From: Typha latifolia
Lineage: Eukaryota; Streptophyta; Magnoliopsida; Poales; Typhaceae
DNA: 64,000 bases
Direction of reading: 5' to 3'
Assembly (NCBI GenBank): GCA_019914945.1
Contig: CM034105.1
Coordinates: 11,284,001 to 11,348,000 of the forward strand
In this document: positions 33,952 through 46,000 of the stretch, in pieces
How the letters are laid out: each line of letters starts with the position of its first letter
Numbering within the stretch: position 1 is the stretch's first letter
Notes under the pieces: model-generated
Seen by the model: only the letters and a program-made list of their open reading frames with translations
Told to the model about the DNA's origin: nothing
Databases searched by the model: none
Translations under genes and position numbers: made by a program

Positions 33952-36812
33952 TTAAAGTGCAGCTGACATGAGAAAAGACCGTATGCGTTGCAAGAGTTCA
34001 GCTTTGACAGAATCAGGCACCGATGCTGCATCACAGAAGAAAATACCATCAAATTATAAAGAAATTAGAGAGGCCATTCAGGTAAAGAAAGACACTTATT
34101 TTTCTGAACTGAAATTAACAGATCACATTTCAACATGAAAAAAAATTTGAAAGATACATGAAGAATTGCTTACCTCTGCCTTTTGGGGTAATAACATGAA
34201 CAAGATCATCCACTGTAACATTATTTCTTCCTTTCTTCCTAGCATAAGCCCTGAGGAAATAACATTGTTCCAGAGAGTTGAGAATACAGATGAAATAATG
34301 TGATGGGTTAAAGAAGGTTGGCACGCAAAAATGGCATTAAAGAGAGTAAATGTAGTATCGGGATATATGAATTGAAGATACAGCAAATATACTTTAGTCC
34401 AACAGATTGGATCCGTTCAGCAACTAGATGCATCATATCAAATCTCCCATCAACTTACATCTTGCATCAGGGTACAAGTAGGCAATCACATATTGCTCTT
34501 GTGAATCAGCATCATCTACCTCCTACACTACATAAAATCACTGCCACAATGTTCTTCCGTTGTTACTTGTGGCTTGCTTCTCTTCCAACAAGTGCAAATG
34601 TTAACTGGTGAGTATATCAGTTATCCATGAAAACACTCATTTAATTTTCAACATGTCATGCCAAATCTTCTATGTTTTCTTTTTATCCAAGTTCTATCTT
34701 CATTACTCCTCCAAAAATATCTTCAGGAAGCATTTTACATGAGAACTCAAAGACAGCAATGCAGGAGAAGATGCATACTCTTCTTAAAATGACACCTATT
34801 AGTTGGTGAGTCTTCCATGTGGAGAGCGCACAGTTTGGGATGTTGATGGACATACTCAACCAAAAAGCAGCTTGATAGTTTAGTGGGAAGTCAAGAGCAC
34901 GTTAATTAGCCAAATATATTGTCAAGTTCATGGAGCAAAACTAGATTATGTTCAAGAAAATGTTTCTATTGTTAATCTAAATGGGCCACTTTATTGGTTA
35001 CATGTTAAGATTTCATTTTTTCATGAAGATATGATTAATTAACCCACGAAACAAGAGAGGATGCCAGTTACTCTGATGAAAACTCAAGGTTGCAAACATT
35101 TTTTTGCTCCTACAAGTCAGAGAAAAACCATTTCCCTAAATGGGTTAGTTTTCTGCATCTTGGGGAGCCTTCCCCAGACCAAAAATGGCGACCTTGCAAA
35201 ATGGAATCCTTTTTATGTGAAGCATATACAAAGGTTTGTATTTAAGGTGGAAGAAGCCAAGTATCCAAATTGCAACATAAAAGAACTTGTGAGATCCAAT
35301 GTCTCCACGAGCTTGGTCTGGTAGCTTTCCAAGGATGGTAAAATAATATGGTTTCCATCAATGTCAAGTTGATCATTCTGCATTTGTGGCAGGACACTAT
35401 GTTCATGTTGTATATGTATACTAATCAGTAATTACTGGAAGTGAGGATGAAAAAATAGAGATGTATAGTAACTGTGATGCAGAAATTCAAATATCTTACA
35501 ATCATGAGACCAAAAACTCTATTTATTGGTAGTGCTGTTAGTTCATGCAAGAACCTAGGAGATCTACATGAGTAATTTGTTTCTTCGACCTAAAGGGTAC
35601 TTCAGGATGAGGAACACTGTGTAGCCAAACAGACACCTTCAAATAGAAGGGTTCTTTGTTGCTAATTATGAAGGTTCATCAAGTGATATAATACCAACCA
35701 ACTTAGAATAGTGCTACTTTATCTAAAGTCATATGCAATTATATAACTTCCTTTCTGGAAGTCGAGCTCCCATTTCAATTTGAGTTGATCCATAGATTGG
35801 TTCATCAATGCAAATAGTAAATAAAGATTGGTTCATGGTACAAATTTTCAGCTTCAGTTGATTTCAGTTTTGACACCTAGAAAAAAAAATGAAACATTAG
35901 CACTGCAATGGATCATTTTCAGCTGATAATGGAGTGAAGCAAAGATCAAAATCAACAATTTTGCACGTTTTGGCGTCTCAATGAGTTTCTTCCCTAGTTT
36001 TTAATAAGCTTTAGCAGGTACTGTCCTCTCTCGGGAAAAACTTCAAACCATGTCTTAGATAATACTGAATTACTTATCAAATTGTTACACTGGATAAGTC
36101 AACGATACCATACCAACCAGTATTACAAGGACCATATAATAGGATGATCAATGATGGGGCTCATACCTGCAAAGGGCTTTCATTTCATCCCTCCAGCCGC
36201 ATTCTATGAGTCTCTCCCTGAGGAGCTCCATCAATTTCTCCTTCTCCCCACTCTCGATCAACTTCAAAAACCAAAACCCAGTTCAGTAACAGCTACAAAA
36301 AGAACACCAAAGGTATCCAAGATCCCTCCTTTCCTCTTCTCCTCACATTCCCTTCGCACAAAACCCTATTTCGAGCAAAACCCACTAGCTAAATCTCCTT
36401 GGTTTTCTACTGTCTTCCCTTTTCTTCTCTTCCCATAGGCTATCTATGGAAGATTCGGGTCGAGAAGAGAGGAAGAACTCAAATTACCTTGATGTTGATG
36501 ATTTCCCGAAGAGAAGGCTCTTTCTCGGCTTCTTCGTCGGCATCAGGAGTCGGCGGCCGATTGATCGAAGCCCTCCTGGTTCAAATCCAAGATAACGAGA
36601 ACAAGAATTAGAGGTAAAAGAACTCACAAATTCCGAGCTAAACAAAGAAATTTAGAGCAAAATTATACGAACATAAGTACGACCACAATTGGAGGAAGAA
36701 AAACACGAACATTGTAAAATTTCGTAGCAAAATTAGGAGAAAAAGAAAACCGAATTGAGAACCAAAAACCAATAAAAAAAGGAGAGAAAATGAAACAAAA
36801 ATTTGCTCACAT
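33952..36812 (-). CDS. ENY2: ENY2/SUS1-like transcription and mRNA export factor, 5 exons, intact
   Basis: Minus-strand coding exons are 36812-36811 (only AT of the start codon), 36575-36488, 36261-36167, 34250-34174 and 34025-33952. All introns are GT-AG, the phases join, and the product is 111 aa. The protein reads [16 protein letters not shown], then [51 protein letters not shown] and a C-terminal [17 protein letters not shown]. This is the conserved helical protein shared by the SAGA deubiquitination module and the TREX-2 export complex, acting in the nucleus and at the nuclear pore. Length and motifs match plant homologues throughout. An upstream ATG at 36918 opens a 46-codon reading frame that overlaps the start. 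Intron 3 (34251-36166) carries a transposon end. A degraded copy lies at 54141-56952. Confidence 0.92.
35833..35884. repeat. Transposon end fragment in ENY2 intron 3
   Basis: It matches the reverse complement of 29478-29535, with the shared core CAGTTGATTTCAGTTTTGAC versus CAGTTGGTTTCGGTTTTGAC. It appears to be a dispersed hAT-type end. Confidence 0.5.
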
Positions 36813-37010
36813 CGCTGTGCTCTCCTTCAGCTCTGTTGGATTTCCTCTGACTACGAGCTCGCTCTCGTTTTAATATTACGGAATTGCTGTCTCTCTCGCG
36901 TGTTAACGCCAACTCCATGGATTGGCAAAAGGATCCGATAACCCGCAAATCTGATAGAAGAGGGTGTAATCGACCGAGCTTGGCTCCAAATTAATTTCGA
37001 CCCAATTTTC

Positions 37011-37223
37011 GAGATTGAGTCTAAACGAGTCGATCAATAAATAAATTTAAATATATATAATTCAAGCCTAAATTGAGCCCAAATCAAGTTTGAATTAGGC
37101 TTGATTTGAATTGATACATGTTTTTGAGATTGAGTCTAAAATAGTCGATCAATAAATAAATTTAAATATATACAATTTAAGCTTAAATTGAGCCCAAATC
37201 AAGCTTGAATTAGGCTTGATTTG
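37011..37223. repeat. Two-unit tandem repeat, period about 115 bp
   Basis: Units at 37011-37112 and 37126-37223 both start GAGATTGAGTCTAAA and end TTAGGCTTGATTTGA. They share the block TCGATCAATAAATAAATTTA. The surrounding GAGCTTGGCTC / AGCTCAACT words are typical of dispersed plant repeats. Confidence 0.85.
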
Positions 37224-37486
37224 ATCATCTGTATGTAAATGGACGGTGAGAAATGGAGAGGACCCTTTGGGCTTTGTGTTCCAACTCCAAACAAACAAAT
37301 TCCTAAATCTTGATCTAAAAGTTTATATTTAATTAAATTAACTGTATATTATATGATATAAATATTAATTTATTAATTGAGTTTTATCGAGTCATCAAAC
37401 TAAGCTCGAAATTAGATTCAAGCCTAGCTCAACTAATCAAACTTGAGTTGGCTCAACAATGACTCAAGCTTAATCGAAAAACCCTT

Positions 37487-37515
37487 AATAATAATAATAA
37501 TTATTATTATTATTA
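37487..37515. repeat. Perfect (AAT)n(ATT)n palindrome
   Basis: Five AATAAT-type units are followed by their exact complement, forming a self-complementary stretch of about 28 bp. Confidence 0.8.
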
Positions 37516-37544
37516 CATAATTATATTACTTTTTTAAGCAGCCA

Positions 37545-38110
37545 TATTCGAATGAATTTTTATCTTCCAAAATGGTTAAATTTAAAAATATTTGTGAGAA
37601 ATTAAATTGTAACAGACTGGATTAGTTTTTATAACGCTTATAAAATAATACCGATTATAGTTTATATTAGAAAGATAAAAGCAAATGAATGAATAAAAAT
37701 TGATTCCATTATTTAATAATGAATCATGTAAGTTATTAATGGATTATGTTATTTTTTAAGCTATTATTTTTTAATAAATGTTTAGTCTTAAAATAGTCAA
37801 ATTTGAAGGTATTCACAAGAAATGAACATATAGAAAACTTAATAAGCTTTTCAATATATCCAAAATAATATCAATTAAAATTTATATGAGAAAAATATAA
37901 TGAAAACACTAAATAAATATACATTGTTTTATAAGTTATTATTTTTTAATAAATACTTAGCCACCAATAAGATCAAATTTGAAAATGCTTATGTCAAAAT
38001 AAAAATTTGAGAGGATTGAATATTATTTTTAATATATCTAAAATAATATTGATCGGAGTTTACACGATAAAGATACGACAAAAATACTGAACATATATAT
38101 TTTTAAATAT
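37545..38110. repeat. Three degenerate tandem units, about 170-220 bp each
   Basis: Units near 37545-37765, 37775-37945 and 37946-38110 share, in order, a TAATAAATRYTTAG region, a CAAATTTGAA region, AAAATAATAYYGAT, GTTTA(C/T)A and an end in ATTATTTTTTAA. Divergence is high, so the array is old. Confidence 0.55.
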
Positions 38111-38952
38111 CATAATCCAACAAATGTATATCCATTTAATAACAACTTTAGGTATTATTTGAGTAACAAATTAAATTATATAAAAAATGTTAATTAGTAG
38201 ATTTATAAGCTCCTATATAATTCATGAAGATTAAAATTGAAAGTTTATTTAGATAGAATGTTGGTGAAAAAGAAAAAAGAAAAAGAGGAATATTAATTTT
38301 TCTAGGTTTAAAAAGATACTATTTTCTTTAAAAAAATATATTGTTACCTTTTAGAAAAATACATTTGCAATAAATTGAGAAACTAAATAAAGAAGGGGAA
38401 TTTGGTAGGAAAATTGAGAAACTAAATAAATTTGCAATAGAAACATTAAATAGAAAATATACTGCTGTATCAAACTTATCTCTGTTTTAAATTAATCCCA
38501 CTTTTCTTTAATAAAAAAATTATCTCGAGTTTATCATAAATCATAGTTTAGGAAGTCTAAATATAATTTAGCTATAATAATATATTTGTTAAGAGGGAGA
38601 AGAAAAATAAAACTATCTTGCAAAGAATGGAATTGGATAAAAAGAAGCAAAAAATAGAGATGAATGGAGGAAAAAATTTCATCATATCCAACACAAATAG
38701 TTAGAACTAGAGGGTGGTTCCTGTCAATTTGTATGCCTAGGATATTTCACAGTTTATAATATAATGAAAAGGAAGGGGCCAATCTGCGAATATGTCAAAT
38801 TGAGGAGGTCTTTTACAATAAGGTTAACATGCAGGTAGTAAGATGCAAAAAGGAAAAACTCGAAATATCCAACTTTAATATAATCTCGATATACCTCCAG
38901 TGTCCACTGCTGGACTTCGAGCTCTGCTTATCTCCTCTCCGAGCACCGGAAA

Positions 38953-41500
38953 ATGTCGGTGGCGATCTTCCCGCCGGCTCTCGTCACGGCCCGGTTGGCC
39001 ACCTCCACCCGTCGAACTCCACCTTCCACCTCTAAACCTCCGAATAGACCGTATAAGAACCCTAATCCAATCTCCCAACCCCTCTCCTCCTCTAACAGTG
39101 CCCCTCTCGAATGCCAACACTTCGAATCGTAAGCCTGCTCTCTCCCCCTCTCACTGTTGGAATTTTTTTGAATTTTTTTTCATGTTTTGTTTTTTCTTAT
39201 ATGTTGTTTGTAGCTGCTCGGGTTGCACCCACGAGTGGAATCTGGATCGTCCGCATGTGCTACAAGAAGTAAGCAAGTTCTTTGACGACCATGGCGTCGC
39301 GGATTTCACCTTTGATAGTGGGAGATTGGTAGGTATTGCAATTAGCTCGTATATCTTGAATAAAGTATTAATCTTGAATTTTGTTTCTGCTTCAATGCGT
39401 TTGTGGTGGGACGAGAGTTTTCACGCGGTCCCCCATTGGGAAGTCAAAGTTAGAAAGTTATATTGGAAGATTTTCAGAATAATGCTTGTGGGTTGGAAAA
39501 TCTAGGAGCTTTAGGAAATTGAAATTGAAGTGAAAGAGTTAAATGTCTGAATAAAAGAATGCGAGCTAAATAGGAGGCTATATACCAGCAGAGTTTGGAA
39601 TAAATTGAGAAAATCTTCCAAGCAATGATTTTCTGTCATTATATGGTGAAAATTGAGGCTTGGTAACCTGCTTTCCGTGTGAAGGTAAGAATTTTTTTGG
39701 TTTCAGTTTCCTTCATGATGTACTTTACTAGGAATAGATATATGTTTGAGCTTTCCTTTCTTGATCATTAGTTATGAAATGAAGGACCGTGGAATCCTGT
39801 ATAAGTTTGACACTAAAAGAAGAACAGAGTAAATTGTTTCATTATGCTACTGCTTTGCGACTAAGGAAGATATTCACAAGACCATGGTTGGAGGAATTAC
39901 AAGTATGTTTCTCGATGCTTGGGATGTAATTATAAGACCACATAAAGAGAGGGATGTGCAATCTAAGGATATTTTGTGCGTCAAGTAGGTGACCGTTTTG
40001 GAGGTTCTTGAAGTCAAATAAAATCATTTCGTTTGAAGGAAGATGGTTTTAATGAGGAAAATAATTCATTTCATTGTTCAGATATTTGCCAGTCTGTTTT
40101 TGTGCTTGTCGTACGTTGCTCAGAGACCTTATTGCTTCCACTTTGATGCCCACAATGACTGAGGATAAAAATTAGTAATATTGAAAAAAGGTGGTTCACA
40201 ATCCTGCACGAGAAGATGTTTCCAGTAAAATGACATCAAAGGACAGCTTTGATGAAGTTATCTTTAATAAGATTTTTTCCTAATTATCTTTCACTTTGTA
40301 TTCTTCTTCCAATCCATGACCTTTTCAGTGGGAATGGAGATGTCGAGCAAAGCTAGCGGTACGTGGAACACCAGCAAGCCCCTTGATTGGATTATATCAA
40401 GAGGGAACACATAACATTGTCGATATTCCTCTATGTAGAGGTTAGGCAGCAACCTTTGTATCTGTCTCTATATAAATTGTTCCAAACTTTTCATTAGTGG
40501 TAAATGCCTCATATCTGACTTATAATTTGGCGCAAACATTTTTTTTTTTCATTTCTTATGTAGAAATTTTGTCTTCTCTAGATTTTTTTGGTTAATTGTT
40601 TTACGAATGCAAATAATTCAACCTCTGATTGTGACTCAAATTTATGCCTTAGTCTATTATATAAGCACGTACTGTTTGCTCATGAGAACTAATATTACTC
40701 GAGTTATCATTGATAGAAGTTATTTCCATTCTCTGTTAGCGATGGCCATGCATGCATTGGTATATTTTGACATATTTTTAATAAAATTTCTAGTATATTT
40801 AAAGATGTTTTTGGGTCTTCGATACATCATTATTTGGTTTTTTGTTTGAATATATGTATTAAAGTCTACGTTATAGTCTATTTTTGACATATTTTTAATA
40901 AAATTTTTAGTATATTTAAAGATGTTTTTGGGTATTCAATACATCAATGTTTGGTTTTTTATTTAAATATATGTATTAAAGTCTACATTAGAGTCTTTTA
41001 TATTCAGATTATTTTTGTAAATAATTGATTTTATTAATGATATAGCAATAATCAAATAGAAATATTATTCAACATATAATATGATTGAATATATTTATTA
41101 TAATTAATATTTATGGTTGACTACTATATAATATGATTGAAATAGGAAAAACTAAAAAAAATGACTCCACATAGCATATCATGTTTATCACGATAAAAAA
41201 AAGGCCTTATAGAATTTATTAGATTTACCACTCTAATGAGTCCATTTCAGATTAATAAAATACATTTGGAACCTCATGCGACCCGCACCAGTCAAGACGG
41301 ATTAACACGCACCCATGCCGATCCAACAAGGATCGGCATGGGGTGAGCCACTGGCACACCCTGTGCTGATTGGTACTTGCTGTGCCGATGGTGGCGCTCT
41401 TTGTGCCAAGTGTTGTGACACTGTTGGCATGACCATTATTGCTCTTCGTATCCCTCTATTGTTTTGAAACGAAGAATCAATGTCATGCAACCAGCTGAGA
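38953..41500 (+). CDS. RNA (uracil-5-)-methyltransferase, TrmA/RlmD type, 5' part (pre-gap copy)
   Basis: Exons 38953-39128, 39214-39328 and 40329-40440 join in phase; intron 3 then runs into the assembly gap, so the gene is cut at 41500. The first 50 residues (MSVAIFPPALVTARLATSTR...) are rich in S, T, P and R and lack acidic residues, as in an organelle transit peptide. Residues C54, C60 and C63 (C-x5-C-x2-C, read as CQHFESCSGC) and C133 (IVDIPLC) are placed like the four 4Fe-4S cysteines of RlmD/RumA. WEWRCRAKLAVRG and LIGLYQEGTH match the plant RNA methyltransferase family. Substrate (rRNA or tRNA, plastid or mitochondrion) cannot be told. This copy has an intact exon 1, unlike the post-gap copy, which in turn supplies exons 4-8. 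Confidence 0.85.
40768..41008 (-). repeat. Tandem duplicated transposon segment in methyltransferase intron 3
   Basis: Two units of about 120 bp (each with TTTGACATATTTTTAATAAA, AAAGATGTTTTTGGGT and ATGTATTAAAGTCTAC) follow each other. Their reverse complement matches 28420-28520 in UKL intron 10, so both derive from one transposon family. The unit may extend to about 41440, with the GC-rich end following. Confidence 0.7.
41312..41342. repeat. Perfect 13-bp hairpin with 5-nt loop
   Basis: CCCATGCCGATCC, loop AACAA, GGATCGGCATGGG. It lies in a GC-rich block with GTGCCGATGG and GTGCCA words (41290-41430), probably a transposon subterminal region. The same hairpin is unchanged in the post-gap copy at 61428-61458. 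Confidence 0.9.
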
Positions 41501-42000
41501 NNNNNNNNNNNNNNNNNNNNNNNNNNNNNNNNNNNNNNNNNNNNNNNNNNNNNNNNNNNNNNNNNNNNNNNNNNNNNNNNNNNNNNNNNNNNNNNNNNNN
41601 NNNNNNNNNNNNNNNNNNNNNNNNNNNNNNNNNNNNNNNNNNNNNNNNNNNNNNNNNNNNNNNNNNNNNNNNNNNNNNNNNNNNNNNNNNNNNNNNNNNN
41701 NNNNNNNNNNNNNNNNNNNNNNNNNNNNNNNNNNNNNNNNNNNNNNNNNNNNNNNNNNNNNNNNNNNNNNNNNNNNNNNNNNNNNNNNNNNNNNNNNNNN
41801 NNNNNNNNNNNNNNNNNNNNNNNNNNNNNNNNNNNNNNNNNNNNNNNNNNNNNNNNNNNNNNNNNNNNNNNNNNNNNNNNNNNNNNNNNNNNNNNNNNNN
41901 NNNNNNNNNNNNNNNNNNNNNNNNNNNNNNNNNNNNNNNNNNNNNNNNNNNNNNNNNNNNNNNNNNNNNNNNNNNNNNNNNNNNNNNNNNNNNNNNNNNN
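41501..42000. other. Assembly gap, exactly 500 N
   Basis: The run of N is exactly 500 bases, a conventional scaffold gap of unknown size. The sequences on both sides belong to the same 20-kb repeat unit. Confidence 0.99.
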
Positions 42001-42254
42001 GTATGAATGATAAATACATGTTACTATATTTGGCAGCGGAGTTGTGATGTTATTAGGGAGTTACACTTTGATACATTATATTGTTTTCTATTGCAAACGA
42101 TCTCTTTGTCTTCTCTCTCTTCTGTTAGGCAAATAGTTCAGTTGCTTTTATTTTTCTCGTCTAATTGAAAATATAAGTTACTAAATTTAATGTAATGTAT
42201 TTTATCCATTAACTTATCTCCACTTTGCCGTAATTCACCAGTAACATTTGTTTT

Positions 42255-42293
<39 letters not shown>

Positions 42294-43008
42294 AGTTGTT
42301 TGATTCTTTATGATTGTCTCATTCGATAAAAGAGGTCAATTCTTGACATGAACGGTCAAGGATCTGTGTTGTCAGCTGAGCGTACATGGATTTTGCCACC
42401 ATAACTCTCATCATGCCAGAAGTGAAGGGTGGCAGAGGGAGTGATATGAAGTGGCATATTGAACATCTTGGATGTCAAAATTAATGGATCACACCAACAT
42501 AAAAGCAATATATCAAGTTTTGTGACATGTCACAGAAATTTTATTGGCTGCTTCATTTACGGTAGTCCAGAACTCCAGATGGGTGCTGATTGAAGTATGT
42601 TGGGTATGAGGCTGCACCTACAATCAGAGGGAAACTTCATATTCATTGAGTTGCAGCAATCATAAGAGTAGAGCCTGCTGTTTGGGTTTTTCTTGTAAGA
42701 CTCTCACATAGATCATTACTGCAATACTAGTTTTCGAGTTTTGTACATGCCAGTTTTCAAGTTTCTTTGGATTTAAATGTGTAAGGATGAGCGAGATTTG
42801 CAGACTGCAATTGAGCTTATTAATAAACAGAAAATTGCTTTAGCACATTTTTCATCTGTCTTCTGTCTTTCTCTTTTCTTGATGTTGTTTTTTGTTACTT
42901 AATAAAGTCTCAACTTTCAAAGAGTTTTACGTGTCTACTGGTTAGAATTTATTTTTTTCTTTTGTTGACAATAAAATCTTCTTTTAGTACTAATTAAGCT
43001 TCTTTTAG

Positions 43009-46000
43009 GTCAATGCATCAGATGTCATTATTTTGGAGGGCATTCAGTTTTCCATGATTCAAGAGTTCGTAATTTGATGGACATGAAGATTTTTGTCGTA
43101 TACAGGTCTCTTTTCTGTTCCTCCTTGTCATTTACCCATATATTCTAGGCCTAAGGTTTATCTGCAATTTCGAAGGTATTCGATACTGAAGTTTTACACC
43201 TTTACTGCTTCACATTTAACTATCTTAATATAGTAATATGCTCAATTTGATAAGTTAAGAAATTATTATCTACTCTGGCATCGAGTAGATTGTAGGCTAT
43301 ATAATGATTTATCTGTACCAGCAAAGCTTGTCACTTTACACTTCTTATTTAGTCAATTAGTCTTTCTCATCAGACTTGAGGATATTTGGGGTTCTAAGCT
43401 GCCTTTGGAGCTTAGACTTTATCATGAATAGTGAAAATGGTATCTGTGCCAGTGTACTTTTCAGCCACTATGTCGAGTTGCCAAGTTAGTGCATGACAAG
43501 TTTTTGATAATTGTTTTTTCTTGTCATGGCTGCAAAATTGGTAAACTATTCAGCATATCATAATTATAGGCCATATGGATTAGGTATAGTTTATGGCTAA
43601 TTTCAAGATCAAGTCAATCCACTGCCTTTTTTCAATTAGCTTCTTCTTGTTGTGTATGCGTCAATATGTTTTTCTGCTAAATAACTGCAAAACAGTGAAG
43701 TTGATCTGTTCCAAAGTGGTCTAATCAGGATTTTGCAACCTATTTGATTGGTGATGGGGCTGGGAACCATATCAAAGGTTGAAATTTTATACTCTAGTAG
43801 ATAATATTCTTGCTTTCAGATCATTAACATTAATTTTCTAGGGATCCTTTATTTGAAGAGCATATGACATCTATGAAGTTATTAATGCTACAGATCCAAC
43901 TAATTTGATTTATAGTAATGTAAAATTTTATTGATTTGAAAAAAAGCTGCTTTAGGACTAAGCGCACCCACCATGGCACCTAATTAGCTGTTGAGCCTCA
44001 TCAGCTCTACTAGCCATTATATACCCGCCAGTTTTTGTAAAATTGCTTTATACTATAAAATCATAGAGTGTTAAGGGGAGTGCATAGAAGTTGGTAAATA
44101 TAGGTAACTTTCCATTTACAATATCTTTCCTAAAGTTATTTTAAAGCATCTATGTAAAAATAAAGAAAAGATATGTCAAGGCAATCCATTTGATCAGAAC
44201 TAGCCTGTGCCAATAGCTGTGATAATTGTGTTGAGTGTGAGCAAGTCATGTGCTGCATCATGTATAGTGTTATAAAGGTATGACATGAGGACATATTGCA
44301 ACAAGCAAAACATCAGTTTACAATTTACATGTCAAAGGCCATGAAATGGGACAATCTTGATTTCTCATAGTTACTTATAATCCAAGTATTCTTGATTACA
44401 GCAATTCTCACATTTTTATACTTATCTTTTGTTTTTTTGTTTTTTTGCCATATCTTCTACTTATTAGATGATATTAGCCTGCCCCCGAAGAATAAGACGT
44501 GATACTGTTGAGAGAGAGAGGTAGAGATGTGAACTCTGTGCTTGAACAGGTATACAGAGTCTTGTATAAAGTTTGTTTTTATTAACTAAAGATTTCCTTA
44601 GAAAATATTGAAATCTTGAACTGGCTACTCTAGGCATTGTACCTGCCACCGTCAGGCATTTCTTTTCTTTTTCAAAATCTTACAAGAAGTAACTTGCTGT
44701 ATCATTCATGCACTCAGAACATGATGACTAATCATTTTTTATCTGTTCAAGTTTACACAATGCTCCTCACATAAATGGAAAATTCCACCAACCTGATTAA
44801 TATCAGTCTGTGCACCTGCAAACCATTATCCAATTTCAACTGGACCTGCCATTTCCTAGGCATCTTGTGCTAAGATCCTTAAAATGACTTTAACTGTGAA
44901 AGTTACACAAAAGGCAGTAAAGAACTTAATTTACTTGAAGATCACAAATAGTTAGAGATATGCTATAAGGATCTTTTTCATCTCTATTGTGAGCAACGGT
45001 TTGCATCAATAAGCAGCTTGACAGTCAGCCTAAAATTTTTCTCAGGAAAACGGTGAAAGTGGCATATAGTTAATTAAGGCAAACTTTTTATTTGTACATC
45101 CATGACTTTATTAGATTCTTTGAATATTTGCAGTATGGAAGGCTCAGAAGCCTGCTTTTGATGATTTTTGTTCTCTCCATCGAAAAAATATGCTGATGTT
45201 ATCATACCAAGGGGAGGTGGATAACCATGTTGCAATTGATTTAATTGTACAACACATCTGACAAAGCTTGGTCAGCATGACTTATGCAAAATATATACTA
45301 ATGTTTTTGTAATCCAATCAACATTCCAGGTATACTCTATTTTGAAAATGCCTCGTATCACAAATGATATTCATACTTACTATGTGAACCATAGACTTCA
45401 CTATTTTTACTTGTTATGTTAAAGTTTTGACATTGTATGTACTAGGTTCTAATGCTTTAGTATTATCTAAACAGATTCGAGGAATGCATACACTTATACG
45501 CTATTGTGGATATCACTACACCTGACTTTGTCTTTACTCGGATCGGCTTATTCGTCTGGTAAGTCTCTGCATTTCATCTGCTTCTCTTCATATCTTATCA
45601 GTAATAAATTAAATTCTTACAGTTTATAAATATCACCATTGTTGTTACTATAGTTGTTACATAATACAAGAAAATATGCTAGGTAGTGAGCATGGTCTTG
45701 GTCATTTGCCATTTACTGAGAAGCAGATTGTCACGCCGACAGGTACATTCAAAAGATACTAATCTTTGTTCAATTGTTCTAGAGTTATTGCTCAAGCAAT
45801 CTCTTGATGCTCGTAAGAGTAGTCATATCCATTTCTGTTATAAGTATCTATTTTTCGACATCCTTCCAAATCATATCAATGTTTAAGGTCAATATAGCAA
45901 ACATATACAACTAGAAAGTAGATTTGGAAATCCATAATTGATATCTCCATATGAGCTGATCCTTCAAATAGGCTTGGAACATGAGATAAGCTTTTTGCTG

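Larger units (their letters stand above)
36813..38952. other. Divergent intergenic region between ENY2 and the RNA methyltransferase
   Basis: About 2.1 kb must hold both promoters. Near 36840-36950 the sequence is comparatively GC-rich (ENY2 leader). The rest is AT-rich and dominated by the tandem repeats listed separately. I see no further gene. Confidence 0.55.

Noticed and set aside
34123..34386. 87-codon minus-strand ORF over ENY2 exon 4
   Set aside because: It is in the wrong frame relative to the conserved ENY2 reading frame [12 protein letters not shown], and is a shadow.
38900..39505. 201-codon ORF read straight through methyltransferase exons 1-2
   Set aside because: It reads through intron 1 and is out of frame with exon 1. 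The spliced model from 38953 matches the RNA methyltransferase family and has a transit-like N-terminus.
41464..42019. Three ORFs of about 180 codons spanning 41464-42019
   Set aside because: They consist almost wholly of X codons from the N gap and have no real coding content.
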